A stretch of 64,000 nt of DNA from the NCBI RefSeq assembly GCF_963668475.1, contig NZ_OY764544.1:2170001-2234000 (forward strand). Direction: 5' to 3'. This stretch comes from an uncultured Methanospirillum sp. (lineage in GTDB: Archaea > Halobacteriota > Methanomicrobia > Methanomicrobiales > Methanospirillaceae). Shown piece after piece: positions 24,974 through 34,408 of this stretch (the stretch's first letter is position 1; every line of letters begins with the position of its first letter). The translations under genes were made by a program, and so were the position numbers. The notes under the pieces were generated by a model that did not search any database, was not told where the DNA came from, and worked only from the letters and a program-made list of their open reading frames with translations.

Positions 24974-25873
24974 TTAATCCCTGGAAAGGGGAGTCTGATT
25001 GCTTGTATTATTCGGGACAACAATCACCGAGGAGGTGGTGTTGACGATCATGCTGCTCGGGAACGGGCTCATTGCAATTGTAGGCCCTGTGATACTGATC
25101 ACGCCCTCGCGATACCAGTCATTGTTTGACGGACTGCTGTCGTAGACCACACCGGCAGGGTCCACATCCATAAGAATACCGTACTCTCCCGGAGGGGTCG
25201 TGGTCGGAACGGTCACCGATCGGGTGGTAGTTGCCTGCCCTCCGGACGGGATTGACTCGATCTCCCAGGTTCCCAGGAGCAGGGGCTCTGAAAACTTCAT
25301 GCTCCGGTTGGTCAGGTAGAAGTCAACCGAAAACCTGCCTGCATCAGCACCCCCGTTATTACCTACCGCTGCAATCAGTCTGATCGTCTCTCCGGGAGCT
25401 GCCTGGCGGGGAGTGATTACCCCGAGACCAACCAGATCGGCAGGTTTTCCTGACGACCTGGTTGCATCAGAAATTCTGATGGTCTTGCCTGACGATGTCT
25501 TCTTGTCAGTGCCCATGACCTCTCGGACGAAGGTATACACTCCGTCCGCGAGGTTCATCGGGAGCAGATAGGTGTTCGCACTCGAGTAGTCACCATTTGC
25601 AGATATCGGGGTAAGATCCGCTGTTCCGATCTGCACAGGAGTTGCATTCTGTTCTGACTCGTTCACAAGGTAATACGTGACCTTCTCAGACCCTGATGAA
25701 CTGTCACCCTTGTTCTTCAGTACCTCGATGATCGTGACCGAACCACCGGGGTACCCGGTATCAGTCACGATCAACCCTTCAGTCGAGACGTTCACGGCTC
25801 CTGTCACAAGTCCGGTAGTAACCAGGAGCAGGCCCAGTACTACCACCGCAGCACATCCGACACTAGTACCCAT
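24974..25873 (-). CDS. Secreted CARDB-domain protein
   Basis: A 299-residue exported protein. Residues 1-26 are a signal peptide (VVVLGLLLVTTGLVTGAV). Two beta-sandwich CARDB-like domains follow, at about 30-135 and 145-265; the second shows NNGGADAGRFSVDFYLTNRS and SPSNNDWYREGVISI. A Ser/Thr/Asn-rich C-terminal tail (NTTSSVIVVPNNTSNQT) has several N-glycosylation sequons. CARDB domains are adhesion-like modules of cell-surface proteins. There is no catalytic site. It stands alone, divergent from gpmA. Confidence 0.8.
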   Translation of the reverse strand: MGTSVGCAAVVVLGLLLVTTGLVTGAVNVSTEGLIVTDTGYPGGSVTIIEVLKNKGDSSSGSEKVTYYLVNESEQNATPVQIGTADLTPISANGDYSSANTYLLPMNLADGVYTFVREVMGTDKKTSSGKTIRISDATRSSGKPADLVGLGVITPRQAAPGETIRLIAAVGNNGGADAGRFSVDFYLTNRSMKFSEPLLLGTWEIESIPSGGQATTTRSVTVPTTTPPGEYGILMDVDPAGVVYDSSPSNNDWYREGVISITGPTIAMSPFPSSMIVNTTSSVIVVPNNTSNQTPLSRD

Positions 25874-25951
25874 ACGTCAAGATTGGTGACCGGCGAATAT
25901 AACCTTTCCAGAGTTTTAACCGGTTTGTAAACCAACATCCCTCTGAGTCTC

Positions 25952-26698
25952 ATGTATACACTGGTCCTCATACGGCATGGTGAGAGTTTATGGAACCGGG
26001 AAAACCGGTTTACCGGCTGGAAAGATATCGACCTCTCCCCACAGGGATTGGAAGAAGCCCACTCAGCAGGCCGGATGCTGAAAGAGCAGGGATATACCTT
26101 TGATATCGCCTGGACATCGGTTTTGAAACGGGCAATACGGACGCTCTGGACAATTCAGGATGAGATGGATCTCATGTGGATCCCTGTTGTGAGATCCTGG
26201 CGCCTGAACGAACGTCACTACGGTGCACTCACCGGGCTTGACAAGGCAGAGACCGCGGCACAGTACGGAGAAGAGCAGGTTCATATCTGGCGCCGGAGTT
26301 ATGACATCAGACCGCCGGCGTTTGCTCCAGGGGACGAGGCAAACCCGGGATATGATCGGCGGTACGGTGAGCTGACCCGTGACCAGGTACCCCTGACCGA
26401 ATGTCTGAAAGACACGGTTGCAAGGTTTCTCCCGCTCTGGGAGGCAGAGATTGCACCCACAATAACGTCAGGCAGGAGGGTTCTCATTGCAGCACACGGC
26501 AACAGCCTGCGGGCACTTATCAAGCATCTTGACCAGGTTTCTGATGACGAAATCACCGGCATGAATGTCCCGACCGGGATACCCCTCGTATACGAGCTTG
26601 ATGCAGATCTGAAACCACTGAAGCACTACTACCTCGGCGACGAGGAGACAGTGAAGGCAGCCATGGATGCTGTGAAAAATCAGGGAAAAGCGAAGTAA
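25952..26698 (+). CDS. gpmA: 2,3-bisphosphoglycerate-dependent phosphoglycerate mutase
   Basis: Interconverts 3- and 2-phosphoglycerate in glycolysis/gluconeogenesis. The phosphohistidine motif is [18 protein letters not shown] at residue 8 onward, the second catalytic His is in [14 protein letters not shown], and [12 protein letters not shown] is the family block. The length, 248 residues, matches bacterial GpmA. Most methanogens use the cofactor-independent ApgM enzyme, so this bacterial-type gene probably came by transfer (inference). It has its own promoter region. Confidence 0.94.
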   Translation: MYTLVLIRHGESLWNRENRFTGWKDIDLSPQGLEEAHSAGRMLKEQGYTFDIAWTSVLKRAIRTLWTIQDEMDLMWIPVVRSWRLNERHYGALTGLDKAETAAQYGEEQVHIWRRSYDIRPPAFAPGDEANPGYDRRYGELTRDQVPLTECLKDTVARFLPLWEAEIAPTITSGRRVLIAAHGNSLRALIKHLDQVSDDEITGMNVPTGIPLVYELDADLKPLKHYYLGDEETVKAAMDAVKNQGKAK

Positions 26699-26763
26699 TC
26701 TCTTCTTTTTTTGAATGTCATCCTCCAGGTAAGCGAAATCCTGGAGATCCCGGTTTTTATGTT

Positions 26764-26782
26764 CCAGTGGAAATGAAGGGGT
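26764..26782 (+). repeat. Isolated ORB-like box, 7 kb from the origin
   Basis: The 19-bp stretch ccagtggaaatgaaggggt is identical to the first 19 bp of the two ORB boxes at the origin (33557-33580 and 33776-33799); the following G-run of the origin boxes is not kept. It lies between gpmA and pdxT and touches the pdxT stop codon. It may be an extra Orc1/Cdc6 binding site. Confidence 0.6.
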
Positions 26783-27381
26783 CACGCGCCAGAATAAGAG
26801 GGGATAATCCCATCCAGAAAAAGATGATGAAGCCTGAGATCTCCCCCAATTTCCGGATGAAATGCCAGGACCATATGTTTCCCTGATTTCAGCCCGACGG
26901 TTCCCTGGGGGAGGGTGGCAATAGGCTTCACATCCGGGCCTGCCTTCTCAACAACAGGAGCCCTGATAAAAACCGCATGAAATGGTGATGATATTCCTGC
27001 CACAGGGATATCTGCCTCGAACGATTCACGTTGTCTGCCAAAGGCATTACGATTGACCACCGTATCAACGATCCCAAGAGGGACGAACCTGGACTCGTCT
27101 CTCACTTCGCGGGCCGTGATCACCATTCCGGCACAGGTTGCGAATATACCGCCTGAAAAGTTTTTGATCTTCTCACGCATGCTATTCTGATCGATGAGCC
27201 GCATAAAGGTGGTGGACTCGCCACCAGGTATGGCAAGTGCGATCAGGTCTTCCATATCAGCCGGCAGTCTGACCTCAACCACAGGGATGTTGAGCCCACG
27301 TTCGGAGACCACCAGCTCAAATGCCTGAATGTGCTCGCTTACATCGCCCTGGAGGGCAAGAACACCGATCTTACCATCCAC
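26782..27381 (-). CDS. pdxT: Pyridoxal 5'-phosphate synthase glutaminase subunit
   Basis: Class I glutamine amidotransferase that feeds ammonia to PdxS. Family motifs: [28 protein letters not shown], the nucleophile Cys in FATCAGMV, and the His-x-Glu dyad in [10 protein letters not shown]. The frame is open to TTG 27390, but GTG 27381 has GAGAGG at a better spacing and gives [12 protein letters not shown], so I use it (199 residues). It overlaps the end of pdxS by 11 bp. Confidence 0.94.
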   Translation of the reverse strand: MDGKIGVLALQGDVSEHIQAFELVVSERGLNIPVVEVRLPADMEDLIALAIPGGESTTFMRLIDQNSMREKIKNFSGGIFATCAGMVITAREVRDESRFVPLGIVDTVVNRNAFGRQRESFEADIPVAGISSPFHAVFIRAPVVEKAGPDVKPIATLPQGTVGLKSGKHMVLAFHPEIGGDLRLHHLFLDGIIPSYSGA

Positions 27382-28267
27382 GGGAAGCAAGCCTCTCTTC
27401 AGGAGGAAGAGTGTGCACCTCTATCCCCCGCATTGCCTCTCCAAGACCCCGGGATACTTCTGCGATGATCTCAGGCTCATTGAAGTGGTTGACCGCCTCA
27501 ACGATCGCCTTCGCCATCTTTGCCGGGTTCTGGGACTTGAAGATACCTGATCCCACGAAGACGCCGTCACTACCGATCTGCATCATCAGGGCAGCATCTG
27601 CAGGCGTTGCAATACCGCCGGCCGAGAAGTTGACAACCGGAAGACGCTGGCGCTTGGCAGTCTCTATCAGAAGATCTGCCGGTGCTTCGAGTTCGCGTGC
27701 CCTTCTGATCAGTTCGGTCTCTTCCAGACCTTTCAGTCTGCGGATCTCACCAAGGATCGTGCGGTTGTGCCTGACCGCCTCGACAACATTACCGGTTCCT
27801 GCCTCTCCCTTGGTCCTGATCATGGCTGCTCCTTCGTTGATTCGGCGGAGTGCCTCACCAAGATCCCGTGCACCGCAGACAAAGGGGACTGTAAACTGTT
27901 TCTTATCGATATGGAACTCTTCATCAGCAGGGGTGAGGACCTCGGACTCGTCGATCATATCGACACCAAGTGCCTGCAGGACCTGTGCCTCGACGAAGTG
28001 ACCAATTCTGGCTTTAGCCATCACCGGGATAGAGACCGTCTCGATGATCTCCTTAATCATACTTGGATCTGACATCCGGGCCACACCGCCTGCTGATCTG
28101 ATATCTGCCGGAACCCGTTCGAGGGCCATGACCGCGACCGCCCCCGCATCTTCGGCGATTCCGGCCTGTTCAGCGTTCACCACATCCATAATTACACCGC
28201 CCTTCTGCATGGATGCGAATCCGCGCTTGATCAGTTCAGTGCCGTACCGAAGCTCTTCGAGTTTCAT
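27371..28267 (-). CDS. pdxS: Pyridoxal 5'-phosphate synthase subunit PdxS
   Basis: Lyase that builds PLP from ribose 5-phosphate, glyceraldehyde 3-phosphate and ammonia; forms dodecamers with PdxT. A 298-residue TIM barrel with conserved [38 protein letters not shown] (split), [22 protein letters not shown] and [14 protein letters not shown]. Lysines for the covalent intermediates are in the expected blocks. The downstream partner pdxT overlaps. The gene begins 3 bp after cbiB, so pdxS-pdxT may be transcribed with cbiB. Confidence 0.96.
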   Translation of the reverse strand: MKLEELRYGTELIKRGFASMQKGGVIMDVVNAEQAGIAEDAGAVAVMALERVPADIRSAGGVARMSDPSMIKEIIETVSIPVMAKARIGHFVEAQVLQALGVDMIDESEVLTPADEEFHIDKKQFTVPFVCGARDLGEALRRINEGAAMIRTKGEAGTGNVVEAVRHNRTILGEIRRLKGLEETELIRRARELEAPADLLIETAKRQRLPVVNFSAGGIATPADAALMMQIGSDGVFVGSGIFKSQNPAKMAKAIVEAVNHFNEPEIIAEVSRGLGEAMRGIEVHTLPPEERLASRGW

Positions 28268-28270
28268 TCC

Positions 28271-29182
28271 TTATATATTGGGCAGAAGATTCCATAAAAC
28301 TGATGCAGTTGCGGCAACTATTGCGAAGAGCAGGGTTACTCCCCTGACAGACCTGATGATTTCTGAACCAGCGGACCTGAGCGGTTGTTCTGGATCGCCA
28401 ATCCGATACTTTCCCGGTTTTTCAAACATCACTCCTGTTCCACCTGCAATCAGCGACATCGGAATTCCACCGTTGAAACCGGGACGAAGTCTGCGATCAC
28501 GCCTGAAGATCTTAATCGCAGGACCTGATCTCCCTCTGCAGAAGAAGTACACGATGAGCAGCAGCCCGGTTATTCGTGCCGGGATGAACGAGAGGATGTC
28601 ATCCATGCGGGCCGGGAACCAGCCGATGCGGACTCGTTCATCGGTGTATCCGAGCATCGCATCCATGGTGTTTGCAGCCCGGTAGCAGGCTGCTCCCGGT
28701 AGCCCGAAGATCACAAAATAAAAGAGCGGGGCGATGATGCTGTCATTCAGGTTCTCTGCAACCGACTCGTACGCAGCAGAGAGGATCTGCTCATCGGTGA
28801 GGAAACTGGTCTGACGGGAGACAAGCATCTGCACCTTCTCTCTCCCTACATCAGGGCTTGTTGCAGCTGCCACCGCTGCAGCGTGTTCCTCGAGCGATCT
28901 GAGGGCAAAGCAGCTCTTGAGCAGAAACGGCCCTGCAACAAGCATCATATACCATGGTGCGAACTCGGAGAAGAGGAGGAAAGGAGCGGTAAAGATGACG
29001 ACTGTAAAAAACCAGAAGATTACTCCTACTAAACGCTGCAGGGCAGGATGCCACCGTGACGGCTGACCCCACCAAGCGATGAAGCTCCCGATCATCGCAA
29101 CCGGATGAAACCGGGAGTGGGGATCCCCGAAGGCCTGATCCACGACCAGGGAGAGGATCAGGACCAGCGGGGAGAAAATCAT
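28271..29182 (-). CDS. cbiB: Adenosylcobinamide-phosphate synthase (CbiB/CobD)
   Basis: Integral membrane enzyme that attaches aminopropanol phosphate to adenosylcobyric acid in corrinoid synthesis. The opening VVDQAFGDPHSRFHPVAMIG and FNGGIPMSLIAGG are family signatures; several membrane helices are visible. The 303-residue length is normal. Corrinoid supply fits the CoFeSP genes at 9-11 kb. It begins 6 bp after the small zinc protein gene on the same strand, so the purA-zinc protein-cbiB-pdxS-pdxT genes could form one transcript. Confidence 0.94.
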   Translation of the reverse strand: MIFSPLVLILSLVVDQAFGDPHSRFHPVAMIGSFIAWWGQPSRWHPALQRLVGVIFWFFTVVIFTAPFLLFSEFAPWYMMLVAGPFLLKSCFALRSLEEHAAAVAAATSPDVGREKVQMLVSRQTSFLTDEQILSAAYESVAENLNDSIIAPLFYFVIFGLPGAACYRAANTMDAMLGYTDERVRIGWFPARMDDILSFIPARITGLLLIVYFFCRGRSGPAIKIFRRDRRLRPGFNGGIPMSLIAGGTGVMFEKPGKYRIGDPEQPLRSAGSEIIRSVRGVTLLFAIVAATASVLWNLLPNI

Positions 29183-29188
29183 ACAATA

Positions 29189-29365
29189 TCAGATATTCTG
29201 GGGGAGGAGGTTTGGAATACCCTCCTCTATCGGGTATGTTACCGAGCATGCGTGGCAGATGAGAGAGCCGGTGAGGATCTCCACCTCGTTCTCTTCTTTC
29301 ACAACCAGTTCCAGGTCTCCTTTGCAGACCGGACAGCAGAGGATGTCATAGAGTTCGCGCTTCAT
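29189..29365 (-). CDS. Trm112-like small zinc-ribbon protein
   Basis: A 58-residue protein. It begins [20 protein letters not shown] and has a second Cys pair in [10 protein letters not shown], followed by EEGIPNLLP. This matches Trm112/UPF0434 proteins, which bind and activate SAM methyltransferases that modify tRNA, rRNA or release factors. The two CXXC-type pairs should hold one zinc. The ATG overlaps the purA stop codon (ATGA), giving translational coupling, and the gene ends 6 bp before cbiB. Confidence 0.85.
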   Translation of the reverse strand: MKRELYDILCCPVCKGDLELVVKEENEVEILTGSLICHACSVTYPIEEGIPNLLPQNI

Positions 29366-30375
29366 GCGAGCTCATCCCTGAGGTCTATGATCTGGCTCAT
29401 CTCGGGGCCGGTTGAGATAAGAGTTACCGGAGAGCGGGTATCTTCTTCAACCTGTTTCAGGAAATCCTTCACCGGTTTTGAGAGTTGGGAGTACTCGGTA
29501 GCGCCAAAGCAGGAACTATCGATGTGATCGACACCGGTGATGGCTACCTGGGTACAGCCGTTGATCATGGATGCATACCGGGCCATCTTCCCGTCCCAGT
29601 TACCAATACGTCGTTCACGTCCGGTGACGGTTCCAAACTCCTGGATCCCGAGATCATGGGCCTGGTTACTTGACATCTCGGTACTGAACGGGCCTTCTCC
29701 AACACGGGTCGGAAAAGCCTTGAAGACCACGATCACATCATCAATCCGGGTCGGGCCGACGCCGTTATCTGCTGCCATCTGGGATGCCGAGGTATCCTTG
29801 GAAGTGACGAACGGATAGGACCCATAGTAGAGTGAGATTCCAAAGCCCTGTGTTCCTTCAAGTACAACATTCTCACCCGCATCAAGGGCCGTGTTGATCT
29901 CAGTAGGAACATCGGTGAGGTACGGTTTCAGTTCTGGGAGGTCCCGGGCGAGCTTTGCAATCCGCATGGCTCTGTCCCGGTTTGCCGGACCGCAACCGGT
30001 TCCGGTTGATCCAACTTTCTTGGAGAGGTGAGCATTGCTCTTATCCTCCTCAATATGGTTGGTATCAATGATGGCACATCGCTCATCGATGAAGATCCTG
30101 TCTTTTACATCAAGAACCTCAACCTCATGGGCAAACACCCGGGGATCCACGAGGACGCCGGTTCCGATCATGAGCCTGGCATCAGGGAAGACAAATCCTG
30201 ACGGACACATCCGCACGCCGAACTTCTTCTCACCCACCATAACGGTATGTCCGGCATTAGGACCGACGCCACCCCGCGAAATAATAGTAGGTTTATCTTT
30301 GTGAGCGACGTGGGAGACGATCTTCCCCTTCCCTTCGTCACCAAAGTTGCCGCCCACGATGATGGTACAACTCAT
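29362..30375 (-). CDS. purA: Adenylosuccinate synthetase (short archaeal form)
   Basis: GTP-dependent ligase joining IMP and aspartate on the way to AMP. Motifs: [17 protein letters not shown] (phosphate loop), [24 protein letters not shown] and [19 protein letters not shown] (in two parts). At 337 residues it is the short form known from archaea, about 90 residues less than the bacterial enzyme. Start at ATG 30375. The stop overlaps the Trm112-like gene. Confidence 0.95.
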   Translation of the reverse strand: MSCTIIVGGNFGDEGKGKIVSHVAHKDKPTIISRGGVGPNAGHTVMVGEKKFGVRMCPSGFVFPDARLMIGTGVLVDPRVFAHEVEVLDVKDRIFIDERCAIIDTNHIEEDKSNAHLSKKVGSTGTGCGPANRDRAMRIAKLARDLPELKPYLTDVPTEINTALDAGENVVLEGTQGFGISLYYGSYPFVTSKDTSASQMAADNGVGPTRIDDVIVVFKAFPTRVGEGPFSTEMSSNQAHDLGIQEFGTVTGRERRIGNWDGKMARYASMINGCTQVAITGVDHIDSSCFGATEYSQLSKPVKDFLKQVEEDTRSPVTLISTGPEMSQIIDLRDELA

Positions 30376-30473
30376 CCAACAGGATAGGTAAGAGACGATA
30401 CGACATATATCCTCCCTTCTGTTGATCAGGTATCCTTCGGAACAAGAAATAGGATAGAGATTGCGAAAAATGT

Positions 30474-31634
30474 TCAGAGTTTCTGGATAAATTCACCCAT
30501 CCGGGTGATTGCCTCAGAGAGATCGTTGCGGGAGACAGCGTAGGCACACCGTACATGGCCTTCGCCTGCAGTGCCAAACACGCTGCCAGGCACCACGGCA
30601 ACTCCGGCCTCAGTGATCAGCCGTTCTGCAAACTCCTGATCAGACAGGCCGGTCTGTTCCACTGACGGAAAGGCGTAAAATGCCCCCTCCGGAAGATGAC
30701 ACGGAAGCCCAATCCGGTTGAGGCCGTCCACGAAGAGGTTGCGACGCATGTGGTACTCCCTGACCATCTGCTCCATCGGCTCCTGCCCGTGCCGTAAGGC
30801 TTCGATCGCTCCGTACTGTGCCATCGTGGGGGCAGATAGCATGATGTACTGGTGAATCTTCAGGGCTGCTGCCGTGATCTCTTTCGGAGCACACAAGTAC
30901 CCAAGGCGCCAGCCGGTCATCGCAAATGCCTTCGAGAAGCCTGATAGGGTGACAGTCCGTTCCCAGAGCCCATCAACAGACGCTACAGCACAGTGCTTTC
31001 CCTCATACGTGAGCTCAGCGTACACCTCATCTGAGAGGATAAGGAGGTCATGATCAATTGCAACATCTGCAATGCCTTTGATATCCTCTCTCCTCATCAC
31101 CGCACCAGAAGGGTTGTTCGGGAAGTTCAGGATGAGTACCTTTGACTTGGGGGTGATATTCTCCATGAGCAGATCAGGGGTGAGCCTGAAGTGATCCTTT
31201 TCAAGGCAGGGCATGAGAACAGGCCTGCCCCCGGCGAGGGTGATGCACGGGCCATACGAGACATAGATCGGATCAACAACAAGTGCCTCGTCGCCAGGAT
31301 CGATAACCGCCCTGATCGCGATATCAAGGGCTTCTGATACCCCGGTTGTGACGATCATCTCAGAGAGCGGGTTGTATGAGATCTGGTACCGGTTGTTCAG
31401 AAAAGAGGCAAGCTCCCTGCGAAGAGATTCGAGACCGGTGTTCGAGGTGTATGAGGTGTGACCCTGTTCAATCGAGGTGATCGCTGCCTCGCAGATATGC
31501 CACGGAGTGGTGTAATCAGGTTCACCAACGCCGAGCGAGATCACATCCTCCATCTGACCAGCGAGATCAAAGAACCGCCTGATACCTGACGGAGGAATAG
31601 CTTTTGCCCGCTCAGATACAAAATCCCTCATCAA
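30474..31634 (-). CDS. Class I aminotransferase (aspartate-type)
   Basis: PLP enzyme of fold type I, 386 residues. The PLP lysine is in [17 protein letters not shown]; substrate and cofactor residues are in [21 protein letters not shown] and [10 protein letters not shown]; the carboxylate-binding Arg is in GHVRCAYA. The exact amino acid cannot be told; aspartate or aromatic amino acids are likely. It lies 6 bp downstream of an Lrp-family gene, which may regulate it. A paralogue is at 51013-52146. Confidence 0.88.
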   Translation of the reverse strand: MMRDFVSERAKAIPPSGIRRFFDLAGQMEDVISLGVGEPDYTTPWHICEAAITSIEQGHTSYTSNTGLESLRRELASFLNNRYQISYNPLSEMIVTTGVSEALDIAIRAVIDPGDEALVVDPIYVSYGPCITLAGGRPVLMPCLEKDHFRLTPDLLMENITPKSKVLILNFPNNPSGAVMRREDIKGIADVAIDHDLLILSDEVYAELTYEGKHCAVASVDGLWERTVTLSGFSKAFAMTGWRLGYLCAPKEITAAALKIHQYIMLSAPTMAQYGAIEALRHGQEPMEQMVREYHMRRNLFVDGLNRIGLPCHLPEGAFYAFPSVEQTGLSDQEFAERLITEAGVAVVPGSVFGTAGEGHVRCAYAVSRNDLSEAITRMGEFIQKL

Positions 31635-31640
31635 AAGCTC

Positions 31641-32132
31641 CTAAAAGGAGAAGGGGAGTCGTTTCCCCTCTTCCCGTTCCATGTACAGAACACCGTTCTC
31701 TTTGTAGGTCTTCATGATGAGGTGGGTTGCTGTCTCCCTGATCCGGTCCATCGGTGCTATCTGTTCAGATACAAAACGGGCGATCTCCTGCATGGTCTTT
31801 CCGGCAACCAGAAGTTCCAGATCATGCGAACCGGTCCTGAGCCGAAGATTCCTTACATTTGAGAATCGGGCGATCCTCTCGGCGATCTGATCATATCCGC
31901 GTTCACGTTCAGGCGCAACCTTCAGCTCGATGATAGCAAACACAAGGCCTTCCTCGACCGCCTCCCAGTTGATAACCGCTGAGTACCGGCGGATGATACC
32001 TGCCTCTTCGAGTGCTTTTTTGCGTGAAAGGATCTCGTCATCGCTACATTCAAGCATGACCGCAAGATCATGCACCGGAGTTGTACAATTCTCTTCCAGA
32101 AGTGAAAGGAGTGTCCTGTCTTTGTCATCCAT
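31641..32132 (-). CDS. Lrp/AsnC-family transcriptional regulator
   Basis: N-terminal winged helix-turn-helix at about residues 1-55 (DDKDRTLLSLLEENCTTPVH, IIRRYSAVINWEAV), then the RAM ligand-binding domain (VFAIIELKVAPERERGYDQI, GSHDLELLVAGKTMQEI). The length, 163 residues, is typical. The frame opens at GTG 32141, which overlaps the orc1 stop, but ATG 32132 has GGTGA upstream and gives the usual MDDKDR start. Its position between orc1 and an aminotransferase suggests control of amino acid metabolism. Confidence 0.88.
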   Translation of the reverse strand: MDDKDRTLLSLLEENCTTPVHDLAVMLECSDDEILSRKKALEEAGIIRRYSAVINWEAVEEGLVFAIIELKVAPERERGYDQIAERIARFSNVRNLRLRTGSHDLELLVAGKTMQEIARFVSEQIAPMDRIRETATHLIMKTYKENGVLYMEREEGKRLPFSF

Positions 32133-32137
32133 AAGTG

Positions 32138-33412
32138 TCACCGTAGCATGGTTACGAGGAGTTCTGCATCAATCTGTGCAAGACGACCGTCCTGCTCTTC
32201 CATGATGACCTCCCAAATTTTGTCGGTATTGGTGTCGAACCACATCTCCTTGGTTCTTCCATGTCTTCCCCGGTTTACCAGTCGGGTACTGATAACACCG
32301 AGCATATTGAGTTCTGACATAAGATCTGATATCCTGCGGATGGTCAGGACATCAATATCAAGTAACGGGGTTATTTCACGATATATTCTGGTGATCTCGC
32401 CTGAGATGAATATCTTCTGGCCGGCACGATGAAGCAGAAGCATGCAGTACAGGACGATCTTACTCTGGGTTGGCAGGGTACGGATACACTCGACCATGCT
32501 GTCAGTCTCAATCTTTGCCTGAGCTTTCTTCACATGTTCGACACTGACTTTCTGCCCTCCTTCCCTGTCAGCAAGTTCTCCAGATATTCTTAAGAGATCG
32601 AGAGCCCGTCGGGCATCACCATGCTCCTGTGCAGCAAGGGCAGAACAGAGGGGGATCACCTCTTCATCAAGTGCATTTTCGATGAAACCGATCGCAGCAC
32701 GCTGCTGGAGGATGTCACAGAGCTGGGTTGCATTGTATGGAGGAAAGACCAGCTCTTCTTCCGATAGGGAAGAGAGGACTCTGGGGTCAAGGAAGGTTTT
32801 GAATCCAAGGTCATTTGATATCCCGATGATTGAGACCTTAGACCTGTCAAGGTCAGTATTGATTCTGGTAAGGTTGTAGAGCGTGTCATCACCGCTCTTT
32901 TTTACAAGTTTGTCGATCTCATCAAGGATGATAATGAAGACACCTGCAACTGACTCAAGTTGATTCTTCAACTCGGCATAGACCTGATCAGTTGGCCACC
33001 CTGTCATCGGGATATGAGTCCTTAACCGATCGCTTGGAAAATCATCCTCTCCAAGAATGAGTTTGGCTATCTGAGCGAGAACTCGGTACTGGGTATCGAT
33101 GACCTCACAGTTTAGATGTACAACGCGACAGACTGTTCCTCTTCTTGCACTGACCTGTTCTAGTTCTGTTCCAACATACCTGACAGAGGCAGTCTTTCCA
33201 GTCCCGGTCTTTCCATAAATGAGGATATTGGATGGAGTCTCCATCTGAAGAGAAGGGGCAAGTATTGCGGCTATCTGGTCTATCTGAGGTTTACGATGAG
33301 GAAGAATGTGAGGCCGGTATGAATGCCTGAGAACTTCCCGGTCCTTAAAAATACGGTTCTCAGCCAGGTACTTATCAAAAAGCCCCGATGAACCGGTTGT
33401 CTCTTCCGTCAT
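32138..33412 (-). CDS. orc1: Orc1/Cdc6 replication initiator
   Basis: AAA+ initiator that binds ORB boxes and loads MCM. Walker A is IYGKTGTGKTASV, Walker B FIIILDEIDKLV, sensor-1 VSIIGISNDLGF, sensor-2 GDARRALDLLRISGE; a C-terminal winged helix ends the 424-residue protein (TRIYREITPLLDIDVLTIRR). The gene points away from an AT-rich region with two inverted ORB boxes, the classic origin-proximal arrangement. Its stop overlaps the Lrp-family frame. Confidence 0.96.
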   Translation of the reverse strand: MTEETTGSSGLFDKYLAENRIFKDREVLRHSYRPHILPHRKPQIDQIAAILAPSLQMETPSNILIYGKTGTGKTASVRYVGTELEQVSARRGTVCRVVHLNCEVIDTQYRVLAQIAKLILGEDDFPSDRLRTHIPMTGWPTDQVYAELKNQLESVAGVFIIILDEIDKLVKKSGDDTLYNLTRINTDLDRSKVSIIGISNDLGFKTFLDPRVLSSLSEEELVFPPYNATQLCDILQQRAAIGFIENALDEEVIPLCSALAAQEHGDARRALDLLRISGELADREGGQKVSVEHVKKAQAKIETDSMVECIRTLPTQSKIVLYCMLLLHRAGQKIFISGEITRIYREITPLLDIDVLTIRRISDLMSELNMLGVISTRLVNRGRHGRTKEMWFDTNTDKIWEVIMEEQDGRLAQIDAELLVTMLR

Positions 33413-33556
33413 TAGTTATCTTTCCTATCTTGATTGGATGGATGTTCCATTAATACTATAGGAAGTATGAGCAAAGTCAGATTATGAGTAAATAGGACTG
33501 AATAAAGGATAATGAAGAACTATAATGCACCTAACTTCCCTCATGAGGGTAGAATA

Positions 33557-33580
33557 CCCCCACCCCTTCATTTCCACTGG
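33557..33580 (-). repeat. ORB box 1
   Basis: Reads cccccaccccttcatttcc then actgg on the plus strand; its reverse complement equals ORB box 2 over 24 bp. G-run points towards orc1, away from the AT-rich core. Confidence 0.85.
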
Positions 33581-33775
33581 AATTATTTTTGTAGGCAGTT
33601 GGAAAATTCTGCTTTTTTTAACTATATCTTAAAAAATCTCATTTTTTATTATAATTCTAAAATTTGTGATCTTTTCTTGTACTAAAGCAAACTTATTTAT
33701 GTTCTAATTTTGATATGGTACGTACTGAAAATCTATTGAAGTATAATTCTACCACCTCTGCTGAAAATTTCCACT

Positions 33776-33799
33776 CCAGTGGAAATGAAGGGGTGGGGG
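33776..33799 (+). repeat. ORB box 2
   Basis: Plus-strand copy, inverted relative to ORB box 1, with the G-run pointing away from the AT-rich core towards moaB. It is preceded by ttccactcc, so the flank partly repeats the dyad (ttccact..agtggaa). Confidence 0.85.
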
Positions 33800-33855
33800 C
33801 TGTTTACCAGAAACGGTGAACTTACAACCAATACCTATCTCTTTTCTTTCTTCCT

Positions 33856-34353
33856 ATGGTACATATGGATCCTTCACATGTACAGGATATTTCAATCTCT
33901 ATTGGAATACTGGTAATATCAACATCGAGAACCGAAAAAGAAGATAAGAGTGGGGTTATTATCAGACATCTCCTGGATGAGAAGGGGATATCTGTTACGT
34001 ACACTGCTATTATACCTGATCAGATCCAGGCAATCAGATCCGGAGTGATTAAGGCTCTCGAATCATGTAATTGTGTTATCTTAACAGGAGGTACAGGAAT
34101 CACAAAGGATGACTGTACCATCGAAGCTGTTGAACCACTGCTAGAAAAACACCTTGATGGATTTGGGGAGTTGTTCAGAATGAAGAGTTATGAAGAGGTT
34201 GGAACCCGAATGGTTCTCTCCCGGGCTATCGCAGGAACTATTGGAACAAACCTAATCTTCTGCATCCCAGGATCACCAAATGCTGCTACTCTTGCAACCC
34301 GTGAAATAATCATTCCTGAGGTTAAGCACCTGCTGACCCATGTAAACAAGTGA
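33856..34353 (+). CDS. moaB: Molybdenum cofactor biosynthesis protein MoaB
   Basis: Adenylates molybdopterin before metal insertion, needed for the molybdenum or tungsten formylmethanofuran and formate dehydrogenases of methanogens. A 165-residue protein with the MoCF fold: ILTGGTGITKDDCTIEAVEP, the substrate loop, and FCIPGSPNAATLATREI. The first ATG (33856) and a second (33865) are both possible. It is the only gene on the right shoulder of the origin and is more AT-rich than its neighbours. Confidence 0.92.
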   Translation: MVHMDPSHVQDISISIGILVISTSRTEKEDKSGVIIRHLLDEKGISVTYTAIIPDQIQAIRSGVIKALESCNCVILTGGTGITKDDCTIEAVEPLLEKHLDGFGELFRMKSYEEVGTRMVLSRAIAGTIGTNLIFCIPGSPNAATLATREIIIPEVKHLLTHVNK

Positions 34354-34408
34354 ACAGGTTTTCTATTCATTTTTGAGACTTTCTTTCTGAAGAGATTACG
34401 TTAACCGA

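Larger units (their letters stand above)
33413..33855. other. Probable chromosomal replication origin (oriC)
   Basis: A 443-bp AT-rich region between orc1 and moaB. It holds two identical 24-bp boxes, ccagtggaaatgaagg followed by ggtggggg, in opposite orientation (33557-33580 on the minus strand, 33776-33799 on the plus strand). These match the archaeal ORB pattern, with a dyad and a 3' G-run. The 195 bp between them is very AT-rich (ttttttaactatatcttaaa and neighbours) and can serve as the unwinding element. Confidence 0.88.
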
